From Anaerococcus ihuae (GTDB lineage: Bacteria > Bacillota > Clostridia > Tissierellales > Peptoniphilaceae), in contig NZ_CAKMRU010000001.1 of NCBI RefSeq assembly GCF_928368155.1, positions 248,001 through 312,000 of the forward strand: a stretch of DNA of 64,000 nt. The letters are read 5' to 3'. A program made the translations under genes and the position numbers. The notes beneath the pieces were generated by a model that was given only the letters and a program-made list of their open reading frames with translations, ran no database searches and was not told where the DNA came from. Shown piece by piece: positions 18,484-28,004 of the stretch. Numbering within the stretch: position 1 is the first letter of the stretch; each line of letters starts with the position of its first letter.

Positions 18484-18793
18484 GCATGAGAGATACCTAA
18501 AAAATAGGTCAAAAAATAATAGAAGATTTTTAATTATGAGTATCCTTGCCTTTGTATTAGTTTTTTTATTAGCAAAATCTTTTAACAATAAAATAAATAC
18601 TCAAATAGGTTCTTTAAATAATGATATAAAATCGACATCTAGTAAAATTTCTTCTTTAAGGAATGAAATAGATACTATAAAAAAAGATTATGAAAATAGA
18701 AATACTGATGAGTACAAAGAAAAAGTGGCTAGGGAAAAATTGGGCATGATTAAGAAAGACGAATATGTATACAAAGACGAAAATAATAAATAA
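18476..18793 (+). CDS. FtsB/DivIC-like septum protein
   Basis: A 105-residue bitopic membrane protein: cytoplasmic basic N-terminus, one membrane helix (about 18-36), then an extracellular coiled coil (about 40-78) ending in EKVAREKLGMIKKDEYVY, the DivIC/FtsB signature. Such proteins bridge FtsL and FtsQ/DivIB in the divisome. Overlaps rqcP upstream and tilS downstream. Confidence 0.85.
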   Translation: MNKHERYLKNRSKNNRRFLIMSILAFVLVFLLAKSFNNKINTQIGSLNNDIKSTSSKISSLRNEIDTIKKDYENRNTDEYKEKVAREKLGMIKKDEYVYKDENNK

Positions 18794-20153
18794 ATTTAAG
18801 TCTACTATAGAAAAACATAATCTAATTAAAGAAAATGATACCATAATTATTGGAGCAAGTGGGGGACCCGATAGCCAATTTTTAATTTATTTGTTAAATG
18901 AGGTCAAAGATTTTTATAAGATAAATATTGTCCTTGCCCATCTTAATCATATGCACAGAGATGATGCCACCAATGATGAAAATTTGGTGATTAAAACTGG
19001 AAAAACCTTATCTTTTGAGACTTTTGTTGAAAGAAAATCAATGGATTCTTTCGCTAAAGAGAATAAAATATCTTCTGAGCATGCTGGAAGAATTTTAAGG
19101 TATGAATTTTTTAGGTCAATAAAAAATAAGTATAAAAATCCCAAAATTGCCGTTGCCCACAATAAGGACGATCAGGCAGAAACTGTTCTTATGAGAATAA
19201 TAAGAGGGTCAGGACTTGATGGGCTTAGAGCTATGGATTATAAAAATAAGGATGTAATTAGGCCAATAATGGATTTTAGTAAAAGTGAAATTTTGGAATT
19301 TTTGGATGAATTTAAAATTCCCTATCACATAGACTACACAAATTTAGAAACTGATTATACAAGAAATAAAATTAGGCTTGAAATAATACCAGAAATTGAA
19401 AAAATCAATCCGAATTTTAAAAATTCCCTAGTTTCCTTATCAGAAATTGCAAAAAATGATTATGATATTTTAAGAGAGATTGAAGATAAAAAACTTGAAA
19501 AAATTATAATAAAAAAAGAAAAAAATCATCTTTCTTTTGATAAAATTAAATTTGAAGCAATTTCAGATTCTTTAAAGGCAAGACTTATAAGAAGGGCTAT
19601 AGAAATTTTATATGGCAATATCAATGATTTTTCAAAAACTAATATAGAAGATTTTATAAAAATATGCTCTTTATCAAATGGAAAGAAAATTATAAAAGAT
19701 GATTTGATATTTGAAAAAAATTATAGGTCTTATGATTTTTATATAAAAAGTAAAAATTTTGAAGAAAAATCTGAAGAAATTTATATGAAAACAGAGGATG
19801 AGAAGATTTTTGGAAAATATAGGTTTAAAACTTCTTTAGTTAATTATGATTATTACAAAAATTCTAGCAAAATAAATAAAGTTTTTTATAGTTTTGAAAA
19901 TTGGGATGATATTTCAATTAAAATAAGGTATAGATTAAATGGTGATTATTTTACTGCTATGAAAAACGGAAAAAGAAAAAAACTCAAGAATTTCTTTATT
20001 GATGAAAAAATCGATAAAAATTTAAGAGATAAGATTCCGCTTTTGTTTATAAATGATAAACTTTCTTGGATTGTAAATTTGAGAAGGAGTGAAGATTTTA
20101 AAGTGAATAAAAATGATAATAATATTTTAATGGTGAGTGTGGAGGAAATATGA
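18765..20153 (+). CDS. tilS: tRNA(Ile)-lysidine synthase
   Basis: ATP-dependent enzyme that converts C34 of tRNA-Ile(CAU) to lysidine, essential for reading AUA; 462 residues. The PP-loop SGGPDS is at 32-37, and the family segments LAHLNHMHR, VAHNKDDQAETVLMR and NKIRLEIIPEIEKINP are present. C-terminal TilS substrate-binding domains follow. The start overlaps the ftsB-like gene by 29 bases and has only a weak ribosome site, suggesting coupling. The hpt start overlaps its stop (ATGA-type). Confidence 0.94.
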   Translation: MYTKTKIINKFKSTIEKHNLIKENDTIIIGASGGPDSQFLIYLLNEVKDFYKINIVLAHLNHMHRDDATNDENLVIKTGKTLSFETFVERKSMDSFAKENKISSEHAGRILRYEFFRSIKNKYKNPKIAVAHNKDDQAETVLMRIIRGSGLDGLRAMDYKNKDVIRPIMDFSKSEILEFLDEFKIPYHIDYTNLETDYTRNKIRLEIIPEIEKINPNFKNSLVSLSEIAKNDYDILREIEDKKLEKIIIKKEKNHLSFDKIKFEAISDSLKARLIRRAIEILYGNINDFSKTNIEDFIKICSLSNGKKIIKDDLIFEKNYRSYDFYIKSKNFEEKSEEIYMKTEDEKIFGKYRFKTSLVNYDYYKNSSKINKVFYSFENWDDISIKIRYRLNGDYFTAMKNGKRKKLKNFFIDEKIDKNLRDKIPLLFINDKLSWIVNLRRSEDFKVNKNDNNILMVSVEEI

Positions 20154-20701
20154 AAGTTGATTTAGAAGAAGTAATAGACCAAGTACTAATTGATGAAGAA
20201 AGTTTGAACAAGAGAATAAAACAACTTGCAAGTCAGATTAATGAATATTATGAAGATAAAAACGAACTTGTACTTGTAGGAATACTAAAAGGTTCAATCA
20301 TGTTTATGGCTCAACTTGCTAAAAATATTAAATTAGATTGCACTTTGGAATTTATGGATGTTTCATCGTATGATAATGGCACACAATCTTCTGGAAATGT
20401 AAAAATTATAAAAGATTTGGACACAGATATTACTGGAAAAGAAGTTTTGTTGGTTGAAGATATAATTGATACAGGCAGAACTCTCGATGCTTTGAGACAC
20501 TCTCTAGTAAAAAGAGGTGCAAATTCTGTAAAAATAATTACCCTACTTGATAAACCTGAAAGAAGAGAAATAGAAGTCAAACCAGATTGGTCAGGTTTTA
20601 AAATACCAAATGAGTTTGTAGTAGGATATGGACTTGATTATATGCAAATGTATAGAAACCTACCTTTTATAGGGGTTTTAAAAAGAGAAGTTTACGAGTA
20701 A
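20150..20701 (+). CDS. hpt: Hypoxanthine phosphoribosyltransferase
   Basis: Purine salvage enzyme, 183 residues. The PRPP-binding motif VEDIIDTGRTL is at 102-112, and the flexible-loop region SSYDNGTQSSG near 72-82. tilS-hpt is a conserved pair. In Bacillus and many relatives ftsH follows; here a terminator and an unrelated small membrane protein follow. Confidence 0.95.
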   Translation: MKVDLEEVIDQVLIDEESLNKRIKQLASQINEYYEDKNELVLVGILKGSIMFMAQLAKNIKLDCTLEFMDVSSYDNGTQSSGNVKIIKDLDTDITGKEVLLVEDIIDTGRTLDALRHSLVKRGANSVKIITLLDKPERREIEVKPDWSGFKIPNEFVVGYGLDYMQMYRNLPFIGVLKREVYE

Positions 20702-20738
20702 AATAAAGAAATAAAAATGTTAAAATCTTATTAAATTT

Positions 20739-20776
20739 GGCTTTATTTCATTTTTTGAAAAAAGCCTTATTTTTTA
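20739..20776 (+). terminator. Terminator after hpt
   Basis: GGCTTT (20739-20744) pairs with AAAGCC (20761-20766), extended by an imperfect A/T stem, and TTATTTTTT follows. Confidence 0.65.
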
Positions 20777-20801
20777 AGTTTAAATAAAAATAGGAGGGAA
20801 T

Positions 20802-21293
20802 ATGAAACAATTTGACAAATTTATTATATTAATTTATGTAGGACTTATAGGATGGCTTGGGTTTAAACTTTTTAAAAGCAAAAAATCCAAAAAAGATCTT
20901 GAAGGCCAAATAAAAAGCTTTGGAAAAAGATCTACAAATATGGAATATATTTTATTTGCTCTTTTGATTGTAACAGGAGTTATTAATTTATTCCAAGGAA
21001 TTAGGATGAAAAATCAAACAGCTCTTATAACTGCTTCAGTAATGATTGTTATGGGTTTAGTGTTTTTCTTAAATACAAGAACAAAAATGTATATAGCTGA
21101 AAATGGAATATTATTGAATGATTCATTTTTTACTTACAAAGAATTAAGAAAATGGGGATTTGACAAAGAACGTGGAAGCTTGGTTGTAATTGTAAAAAAA
21201 GACCACCAAGAAAGTCAAGAATCTGCTCAAGTAAAATTTGAAGATATTGAAGAAATAAATAGACTTATAAGAAAGTATAAATTAGGCAAATAG
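20802..21293 (+). CDS. Membrane protein with three helices and a C-terminal PH-like domain
   Basis: A 163-residue protein not identified beyond general resemblance to the DUF5673 group. Hydrophobic helices lie at about 7-22, 50-67 and 74-92. The C-terminal 65 residues (KMYIAENGILLNDSFFTYKE onward) look like a small cytoplasmic beta domain of the kind that reads as bacterial PH-like. AGGAGG precedes the ATG. It occupies the slot where ftsH lies in related gene orders. Confidence 0.6.
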   Translation: MKQFDKFIILIYVGLIGWLGFKLFKSKKSKKDLEGQIKSFGKRSTNMEYILFALLIVTGVINLFQGIRMKNQTALITASVMIVMGLVFFLNTRTKMYIAENGILLNDSFFTYKELRKWGFDKERGSLVVIVKKDHQESQESAQVKFEDIEEINRLIRKYKLGK

Positions 21294-21364
21294 CTTGAAA
21301 AATCAAACAATAAGATGTATTATATAAGAGTTAATGTTTAGATAATAAAAAATTAGGAGAAAAT

Positions 21365-22156
21365 ATGCTACTAGTAGTAGATGTCGGCAATACAAATACA
21401 GTAATTGGCGTTTACAATAAAAATAAATTAAAAACAAAATTTAGAATTACAACAAATCAAATTGTAACAAGCGATGAAATTGTTCAAATCTTATACAATA
21501 TTCTTGCAATCCACAAAATTGATAAGGATAATATAGAAGATACAATCATATCATCAGTAGCACCAGACGTCCTATATTCTTGGCAATCAGCAAATAGAAA
21601 ATTTTTTGGCAGAGAAGCTATGATTGTAGGAATCGGTACAAAAACTGGAATTGATATAAAATATGACAATCCAAGAGAAGTTGGTGCAGATAGGGTTGTA
21701 GATGCAGTCGCAGCTTATGAAATGTATGGTGGACCTACTATAGTAGTAGATCTTGGGACAGCATCAACTTTTGATGTTGTAAATAAAAACGGACAATTTT
21801 TGGGAGGATCAATTGCACCAGGACTTAAAACAAGTCTTGACGCCCTAATAAATAGGACTGCCCAACTTCCAAGAATTGAATTACACGAACCAAGCTCAGC
21901 CATAGCAAAAAATACTTCAGAAGCTATAAATGCAGGTATGGTTTTTGGATATATTGGTTTAATTGATGGAATAATTGAAGAGTTGATAAGAGAAATCATA
22001 AAAAAAGAAAAAATATCAAAAGATGAAATCAAAATAGTTTCAACTGGAGGATATTCAGAATTATTGGCATCAGAATCAAGATATATAGAAATAGTTGAAA
22101 ACGACCTAACCCTTGAAGGTTTAAGATTGATTTATGAGAGAACAATTAAAAAATAA
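21365..22156 (+). CDS. coaX: Type III pantothenate kinase
   Basis: First step of coenzyme A synthesis, 263 residues, ASKHA fold. Motifs: DVGNTNTVIGVY at 5-16, GADRVVDAVAAYEMYG and VVDLGTASTFDVV in the middle, and GGSIAPGLKTSLDAL. Type III enzymes are not feedback-inhibited by CoA. The downstream dus gene overlaps it by 23 bases. The same neighbourhood (tilS-hpt-...-coaX-...-dus-...-lysS) exists in Bacillus. Confidence 0.95.
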   Translation: MLLVVDVGNTNTVIGVYNKNKLKTKFRITTNQIVTSDEIVQILYNILAIHKIDKDNIEDTIISSVAPDVLYSWQSANRKFFGREAMIVGIGTKTGIDIKYDNPREVGADRVVDAVAAYEMYGGPTIVVDLGTASTFDVVNKNGQFLGGSIAPGLKTSLDALINRTAQLPRIELHEPSSAIAKNTSEAINAGMVFGYIGLIDGIIEELIREIIKKEKISKDEIKIVSTGGYSELLASESRYIEIVENDLTLEGLRLIYERTIKK

Positions 22157-23099
22157 AGAAATAATGCTGGCTCCTTTGGCTGGGGTCAGTGATGTTGGTT
22201 TCAGATTAATTGCAGAAAAATATGGGGCAGATAAAACTTTTACAGAAATGGTATCAGTAAATGCCCTTTTTTATGACAATAAAAAAACTGATGATTTATT
22301 ATTTATTTCAGATAATGAAAAAAATTGTAACATACAAATTTTTGGTTCAAAGCCTGAGATAATAGAAAAGGTAGTAAAAGATAAAATAAACCCAATAGAA
22401 AAATCAAAAGAAATTTCCTTTAATATGGGCTGTCCCGTTGCAAAAATAACAAAAAACGGTGAAGGCAGTGCTCTTATGGCAAAACCTAAATTAGTTGAAG
22501 AAATTTGTAAAACTTTGAGAAAATCTACCGATAAAAAAATCAATATAAAATTTAGACTGGGCATTGACAATAATCATATAAATTATCTAGATATAGGAAA
22601 AATTGCCCAAGATACTGGAATTGATTATGTGGTTTTACACGCTAGAACCAAAGAGCAAATGTATTCAGGCAATGCTGATTGGGATCATATAAGAATATTA
22701 AAAGAAAATCTTTCTATTCCAGTTATTGCAAATGGAGATATTTTCTCTGTTGAAGATTTTATAGAAGTTATTGATAAAACAAAAGCAGATGGGGTTATGC
22801 TTGCAAGGGGAGCTATGGGCAATCCTTTTTTATTTAAAGAAATAAAAGATTATATAAAAACAGGATCCTATGAAAAACCAAGCCCCACACAAATAATAGA
22901 CCAATTAATAGACCAATATAAAATAGAATTAAAATATAAAGAAGAAAAATTAGTAGTTACACAAATGAGAAAGCACTTATCATGGTATATAAAAGGACTA
23001 AAAAATTCCAGTAAAATACGTGATAAGTTAAATAAAATAAATAAAATTGACGAAGTGATGGATGAACTAGAAAAATATAAGTCCACACTGAAAGGATGA
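22134..23099 (+). CDS. dusB: tRNA-dihydrouridine synthase (DusB type)
   Basis: FMN-dependent reductase of uridines in the tRNA D-loop, 321 residues. A TIM barrel with LAPLAGVSDVGFR, the catalytic-cysteine segment FNMGCPVAKITKNGEGSALM, HARTKEQMYSG and VMLARGAMGNPFLF. A C-terminal helical domain follows. Starts inside coaX; greA follows after four bases. Confidence 0.94.
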   Translation: MREQLKNKEIMLAPLAGVSDVGFRLIAEKYGADKTFTEMVSVNALFYDNKKTDDLLFISDNEKNCNIQIFGSKPEIIEKVVKDKINPIEKSKEISFNMGCPVAKITKNGEGSALMAKPKLVEEICKTLRKSTDKKINIKFRLGIDNNHINYLDIGKIAQDTGIDYVVLHARTKEQMYSGNADWDHIRILKENLSIPVIANGDIFSVEDFIEVIDKTKADGVMLARGAMGNPFLFKEIKDYIKTGSYEKPSPTQIIDQLIDQYKIELKYKEEKLVVTQMRKHLSWYIKGLKNSSKIRDKLNKINKIDEVMDELEKYKSTLKG

Positions 23100-23103
23100 T
23101 AAA

Positions 23104-23577
23104 ATGACAGAAAATAAAGAAGTAATTCTATCAAAAGAATACCTACAAAAATTACAAGATGAACTTGAATATTTAAAAACAAAAAGAAGACCAGAAATTG
23201 CTGAAAAAATCAAAGAAGCAAGATCTTTTGGGGACCTTTCAGAAAATGCTGATTATGATGAGGCAAAAAACGAACAAGGTGAAGTTGAATCAAGAATTGC
23301 AAAAGTTGAAGATATGATAAGACATGCCAAAACTTTTGAAGATTCTACAAACAAAGATGAAGTAAGTGTTGGTAGCAAAGTTTTGATTCATGATGAAGAA
23401 TTTAATGAAGACTTTGAATACAAGATTGTTGGAACTGCAGAATCAAATCCTCTAGATGGATTTATTTCAAACGAATCACCAGTAGGTGAAGCTTTAATCG
23501 GAAAGAAAAAAGGTGACAAGGTAGAAGTTGTAACACCAAACGGAAAATGCTACTATACTATTAAAGAAATAAGATAG
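23104..23577 (+). CDS. greA: Transcription elongation factor GreA
   Basis: Rescues back-tracked RNA polymerase by stimulating transcript cleavage; 157 residues. N-terminal coiled coil with [22 protein letters not shown] (the DLSENADY tip carries the catalytic acids), then the FKBP-like domain with [18 protein letters not shown]. Placed directly before lysS. Confidence 0.97.
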   Translation: MTENKEVILSKEYLQKLQDELEYLKTKRRPEIAEKIKEARSFGDLSENADYDEAKNEQGEVESRIAKVEDMIRHAKTFEDSTNKDEVSVGSKVLIHDEEFNEDFEYKIVGTAESNPLDGFISNESPVGEALIGKKKGDKVEVVTPNGKCYYTIKEIR

Positions 23578-23585
23578 GAGTAAAT

Positions 23586-25499
23586 ATGGCAAATAAAAAT
23601 CAAGACCTTAATGAAATGCTTCAAATTAGAAGGGAAAAATTAGAAAAATTAAAAGCTGAAGGAAAAAATCCTCACAAAATTGTTAATTTTAGAAACAGAA
23701 CCCTATCAACAGAAATTAAAGATAATTTTGAAGAATTTGAAGGAAAAAATGTAAGAGTTGCAGGAAGAATCATGGCAAGACGTGGTCATGGTAACATGAG
23801 TTTTATGGATGTTCAAGATTCACTTGGACAAATCCAAGTTGTAAATCGTAAAAATATCATGGGTGATAATTTTAAAGAAACAAAAGGCTATGATATTGGA
23901 GATATAATTGGAATTGAAGGTAAAGTTTTTAAAACTAACCAAGGTGAAGTTTCAATTGAAACAGAACATGCAGATCTTTTGACAAAATCTTTACAAATTT
24001 TACCAGAAAAATGGCACGGATTAAAAGATCCTGACATAAGATACAGACAAAGATATGTAGATTTAATTGTAAATCCAGAAGTAAAAGATGTTTTTGTACT
24101 TAGAAGTAAAATAATTTCTGAAATAAGAAAATTCTTAGAAAACAGAGGATTTTTGGAAGTAGAAACACCAATTTTAAATACAATAGCAGGAGGAGCAAGC
24201 GCAAGACCATTTATAACCCACCACAATAGTTTAGATATTGGAATGTATTTGAGAATTGCATCAGAGCTTTACTTAAAAAGATTAATAGTAGGTGGATTCG
24301 ATAAGGTTTATGAAATAGGCAGAATGTTTAGAAATGAAGGCATGGATGCAACTCATAACCCAGAATTTACGACTATGGAATTATATCAAGCCTATGGTGA
24401 TTTCGAAGATATGATGGAAATTACAGAAACTATGGTAGAAGCTGTTGCAAATAAAGTTAAAGGTACAAGTCTAGTTGAGTTTGATGGAAAAGAAATTGAA
24501 CTTAAAGCTCCATGGAAGAGAATTTCTATGATTGATGCTATAAAAGAACATTATGGAGTAGATTTCAATGAAATTACAGAATACGAAGATGCAGTAAAAA
24601 TCGCAAAAGAAAAAGGTGTTGAAGTAAAATCAACAAGAGGCGAAATAATTGCAGAATTTTTCGATGAATTTGTTGAAGATAAATTAATCCAACCAACATT
24701 TATAATCGATTATCCAGTAGAAGTTTCACCACTTGCAAAAAGAAAAAATGACGATCCGAGCCTAACTTATAGATTTGAAGCCTTTATAAATGGAGCAGAA
24801 ATTGCCAATGCCTTCTCAGAATTAAATGATGCAGTCGATCAAAAACAAAGATTTTTAGATCAAGTTGCGAAAAGAGAAGCAGGCGATGACGAAGCTCATA
24901 TGATGGACTATGATTTCGTAAATGCTCTAGAAGTAGGAATGCCTCCAACAGGCGGACTTGGAATTGGAATCGATAGGTTAATTATGATTCTAACCGGTCA
25001 ACGCTCAATTAGAGACGTACTACTTTTCCCAACAATGAAGCCAATAGGCTTAGAAAAGGCAGAAAATGGGGGTTTGTCAAAAGAAACTTACGAAACTTAC
25101 GACAAACTTACGACAGAAGAAATTGACCTTTCAAAAGTGAAAGTTGAACCATTATTTGAAGATATGGTAGACTTTGAAACTTTCTCAAAATCTGATTTTA
25201 GAGTTGTAAAGGTTAAAAACTGCGAAGAAGTTCCTAAGTCAAAAAAACTATTGAAATTTACATTAGATGATGGTTCTGAAAAAGAAAGAGTTATTTTATC
25301 TGGTATTAAGGAATATTACAGCGCAGAGAGCTTAATTGGAAAGACACTACTTGCGATTTGTAATCTTCCTCCTCGTAAGATGATGGGAATCGACTCAGAA
25401 GGTATGATTATATCTGCAATTTGTGAGTACGACGGAGAAGAAAAACTTAACTTAATAGTGTTGGATGATAATATTCCAGCAGGATCAAAATTATATTAA
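23586..25499 (+). CDS. lysS: Lysyl-tRNA synthetase (class II) with C-terminal tRNA-binding domain
   Basis: Charges tRNA-Lys. At 637 residues it is about 140 longer than usual. The N-terminal OB anticodon domain (about 55-155) and the class II catalytic core (about 175-495) are complete, with the [24 protein letters not shown] and [10 protein letters not shown] motifs. From about 528 an extra domain ([20 protein letters not shown] onward) has the Trbp111/EMAP fold found at the end of MetRS and in free tRNA-binding proteins. No frameshift joins the parts. A terminator follows, and the mobile element begins within about 60 bases. Confidence 0.95.
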   Translation: MANKNQDLNEMLQIRREKLEKLKAEGKNPHKIVNFRNRTLSTEIKDNFEEFEGKNVRVAGRIMARRGHGNMSFMDVQDSLGQIQVVNRKNIMGDNFKETKGYDIGDIIGIEGKVFKTNQGEVSIETEHADLLTKSLQILPEKWHGLKDPDIRYRQRYVDLIVNPEVKDVFVLRSKIISEIRKFLENRGFLEVETPILNTIAGGASARPFITHHNSLDIGMYLRIASELYLKRLIVGGFDKVYEIGRMFRNEGMDATHNPEFTTMELYQAYGDFEDMMEITETMVEAVANKVKGTSLVEFDGKEIELKAPWKRISMIDAIKEHYGVDFNEITEYEDAVKIAKEKGVEVKSTRGEIIAEFFDEFVEDKLIQPTFIIDYPVEVSPLAKRKNDDPSLTYRFEAFINGAEIANAFSELNDAVDQKQRFLDQVAKREAGDDEAHMMDYDFVNALEVGMPPTGGLGIGIDRLIMILTGQRSIRDVLLFPTMKPIGLEKAENGGLSKETYETYDKLTTEEIDLSKVKVEPLFEDMVDFETFSKSDFRVVKVKNCEEVPKSKKLLKFTLDDGSEKERVILSGIKEYYSAESLIGKTLLAICNLPPRKMMGIDSEGMIISAICEYDGEEKLNLIVLDDNIPAGSKLY

Positions 25500-25516
25500 A
25501 GAACACGCTAATTATG

Positions 25517-25551
25517 AAACTGGGGTTTGTTACGAATCCCAGTTTAATTTT
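25517..25551 (+). terminator. Terminator after lysS
   Basis: AAACTGGG (25517-25524) and CCCAGTTT (25538-25545), stem extended inward by three weak pairs, then TAATTTTTA. Last recognisable chromosomal signal before the mobile element. Confidence 0.75.
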
Positions 25552-25562
25552 TAGGGGTATGT

Positions 25563-25844
25563 ATGAGATGGATAATTAGAATAATTTTATTACCGATAAG
25601 ATTAGTGTTGAGTTTGCTCATAGCTTTTTTCACTTTTATATTAAGTTTGAGTACTGCGTTGTTAAGCGTAGTTTCTACTTTAATTTTTATAATTGGATTA
25701 GCTAGCATATTTCAAGGAGATAAGCAAATTGTAATTGAAGCACTAATATTAGCATTTTTATTTAGTCCATTTGGATTACCTAAATTAAGTATATATGTTA
25801 TTGGATTATTAGAATTATTAAAATATACAATAAACTCAATTTGA
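25563..25844 (+). CDS. Small integral membrane protein at the ICE left end
   Basis: A 93-residue very hydrophobic protein with two or three membrane helices (about 4-50 and 58-78). Its opening MRWIIRIILLPIRLVLSLL resembles small proteins that open Tn1549-like elements (the CD1845-type family, from memory). The role is unknown. AGGGG precedes the ATG. First gene after the lysS terminator and thus a marker of the element boundary. Confidence 0.6.
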   Translation: MRWIIRIILLPIRLVLSLLIAFFTFILSLSTALLSVVSTLIFIIGLASIFQGDKQIVIEALILAFLFSPFGLPKLSIYVIGLLELLKYTINSI

Positions 25845-25869
25845 AGAAAAATAAATATTAGACAATCGT

Positions 25870-25908
25870 AGACGATAGAAAGTAATAATTCTGTCGTCTT
25901 TTTTTTAT
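25870..25908 (+). terminator. Attenuator-like hairpin before repA (repeat family copy 1)
   Basis: AGACGATAGAA (25870-25880) pairs with TTCTGTCGTCT (25889-25899); eight T follow. It lies 20 bases before the repA ribosome site rather than just after a gene. Related hairpins occur at 46,039 and 49,013. Confidence 0.7.
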
Positions 25909-25928
25909 TTCAAAGAAAGGAGGTAAGG

Positions 25929-26702
25929 ATGAATTTTGATTATTTTTATAATAGGCAATCTGAGATGTATAACTTTATTAGGTTACCTATGGTATTAATG
26001 GAAGATAAGATTTTTGAGAGCATTTCTATTGAAGCTAAAGTTTTGTATTCATATATGCTTAATCGAATGGGTCTTTCATATAAAAATGGCTGGATAGATG
26101 AAGATGGAAAAGTCTTTATTTATTACACAATTGAAAGCATAAAAGATCAATTTAATTGTGCGAGTGAAAAAGCGAATAAATTAATAGCTGAACTTGATAT
26201 TAAATCAGGAATAGGACTGATTGAAAAGAAAAGACAAGGATTGGGAAAGCCTAACAGAATTTATGTTAAAGACTTTATGAGCATATTTAATAATGTGGAA
26301 ATAAAAAATCAAGAAGTTCGAAAAACAAAATTCCAGAAGTTCGATAATCGAAATTCAAGAGATTCGAATATCGAAAGTCAAGATTTTCGAAAATCGGAAG
26401 GTAACTATAACAATATTAGTAATAATGAGTTAAGAAATAATGATTTTAGTAAAGGGCAAAAACCTTATGGAATATATAAAAATATATTTTTGACTGATGA
26501 AGAATATAAGGACTTAACAAATGAGTTAGGAAGTAGAATTAATGAATACATTGATAGGCTCTCGTCATATATGAAAGCAAATAACAGAGAATATCAAGAC
26601 CACAAGGCAACGATAATCAATTGGTATCTTAATGATCAGGCAAAAAACATTAATGATAATACAACAAGGAAAATGAATTACGATATAGGAGAGAGTTTAT
26701 GA
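25929..26702 (+). CDS. repA: RepA_N-type replication initiator of the ICE
   Basis: A 257-residue initiator expected to support replication of the excised circular element. The N-terminal RepA_N winged-helix domain (about 1-125) begins YNRQSEMYNFIRLPMVLMED and contains SIEAKVLYSYMLNRM. The C-terminal segment FLTDEEYKDLTNELGSRINEYIDRL and NREYQDHKATIINWY is a DUF6017-like tail also found in the nested element's replisome organizer. AAAGGAGG precedes the ATG. Overlaps the dnaC-like gene by 4 bases. Confidence 0.85.
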   Translation: MNFDYFYNRQSEMYNFIRLPMVLMEDKIFESISIEAKVLYSYMLNRMGLSYKNGWIDEDGKVFIYYTIESIKDQFNCASEKANKLIAELDIKSGIGLIEKKRQGLGKPNRIYVKDFMSIFNNVEIKNQEVRKTKFQKFDNRNSRDSNIESQDFRKSEGNYNNISNNELRNNDFSKGQKPYGIYKNIFLTDEEYKDLTNELGSRINEYIDRLSSYMKANNREYQDHKATIINWYLNDQAKNINDNTTRKMNYDIGESL

Positions 26703-27526
26703 TAAGCTTAAAAGATTTTGTATTAAGAGAAAATGATATTGAAAGAAATGGACATATCTATTGCAAGGTATGTGGTAAAAGAGTAGATGGAGAATTACTT
26801 GACCTTGGCTTTACAAAGTTTATTCCCAGAATTAAATGTGAATGTGAAATAAAAAGAGATAAGGAAAATGCAGAAAGAGAAATATTAACGAGAATATCAT
26901 CATTGAAAAGAGATTGCTTCTCATCGCCGCTCCAGCACCAATATACTTTTGAGAAATTCTTAAATGAAAAAGGTCAAGCCTACAAGGTTGCCTTTAATTA
27001 CGCTAAAAGTTTTGAACAAATGAAGAAAGACAATGTTGGACTTTTATTTTATGGAGATGTTGGTAGTGGAAAGACTTACCTTGCTTGTTCAATTGCAAAT
27101 GAATTAATCGAAAGAAAGCAAGTTAAAGTTAAGATTATGAATTTATCTCAGGTTATAAACCAAATACAAAAATCTGCATTTAAGGTTGATTCAAACGAAA
27201 TTATAGATAACCTATCAAATATTCCATTGTTAATATTAGATGATCTTGGAATTGAAAGGGACACATCTTACGCAAGAGAACAAGTATATAACATTATAAA
27301 CTCAAGATACTTAAAAGGCAGGCCGACAATTTTCACTACAAACTTATCATTGGAAATTATTCAAAATCCTAATATTGAACTTGAGTATCAGAGAATATAT
27401 TCAAGAATACTTGAAATGACAATACCAGTTAAAGTTAGGGGAGAAGATTTTAGAAGAAAAATCCATCAAGAGAAGTTAAGAAAATACAAAGAGTTACTTT
27501 TATATGGAGGTGGAATAGATGATTAA
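26699..27526 (+). CDS. DnaC/IstB-like helicase-loader ATPase
   Basis: A 275-residue AAA+ protein that probably loads helicase on the ICE origin together with RepA. The N-terminus carries a possible zinc site (CKVCGKR...CECE), followed by Walker A GDVGSGKTYLACSIA near 117 and Walker B LLILDDLGIE near 178. Overlaps repA upstream and the pcfB-like gene downstream, so the three are co-translated. Confidence 0.85.
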   Translation: MISLKDFVLRENDIERNGHIYCKVCGKRVDGELLDLGFTKFIPRIKCECEIKRDKENAEREILTRISSLKRDCFSSPLQHQYTFEKFLNEKGQAYKVAFNYAKSFEQMKKDNVGLLFYGDVGSGKTYLACSIANELIERKQVKVKIMNLSQVINQIQKSAFKVDSNEIIDNLSNIPLLILDDLGIERDTSYAREQVYNIINSRYLKGRPTIFTTNLSLEIIQNPNIELEYQRIYSRILEMTIPVKVRGEDFRRKIHQEKLRKYKELLLYGGGIDD

Positions 27527-28004
27527 TGAAGAAGTATCTAGGTCAAGTCTTAATCTTGAAGTAAGGCTTGCAAAAGCAACAAGTAAAGCAATTCTTGATG
27601 CCTTAAAGAAAGTACACAAGCAAATAGAAGAACAAGGAGGCTTAAAAAATGTAATAAAAAATAATGGAGAAGAAGTAAAACTAAAAGATATGGTTAAAAA
27701 GGGACAGTTAGAAGAAATTAATCTAAAAGATCCTGAGTTAAAAGAACTAAAGAAAATTTTAAATAAACACGGAGTGAAGTTTTCTGTTATGAAAGATAAG
27801 GAAACTGGTAACCACTCTGTGTTTTTTCAATCTAAGGATATAAAGGTAATGGAACACGCCTTTAAAAAAGCAGTTAAGGCTTCCGAAAGAAAAGCCGATA
27901 GAAAAGATTCAATAACGAAGACTATAAATAAGTTTAAAGATATGGCTAAGGACACCATTAGTAAAGATAAAGTTAAAAATAAACATAAGGAGCAAAGCTT
28001 ATGA
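27519..28004 (+). CDS. PcfB/DUF3801-family conjugation protein
   Basis: A 161-residue basic, helical protein. Its pattern NLEVRLAKATSKAILDALKK, then KDPELKELKKILNKHGVKFS and SVFFQSKDIKVMEHAFKKA matches the PcfB (DUF3801) family. In plasmid pCF10 PcfB is part of the relaxosome and links the relaxase to the coupling protein. GGAGGTGG ribosome site; overlaps both neighbours. Confidence 0.8.
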   Translation: MINEEVSRSSLNLEVRLAKATSKAILDALKKVHKQIEEQGGLKNVIKNNGEEVKLKDMVKKGQLEEINLKDPELKELKKILNKHGVKFSVMKDKETGNHSVFFQSKDIKVMEHAFKKAVKASERKADRKDSITKTINKFKDMAKDTISKDKVKNKHKEQSL

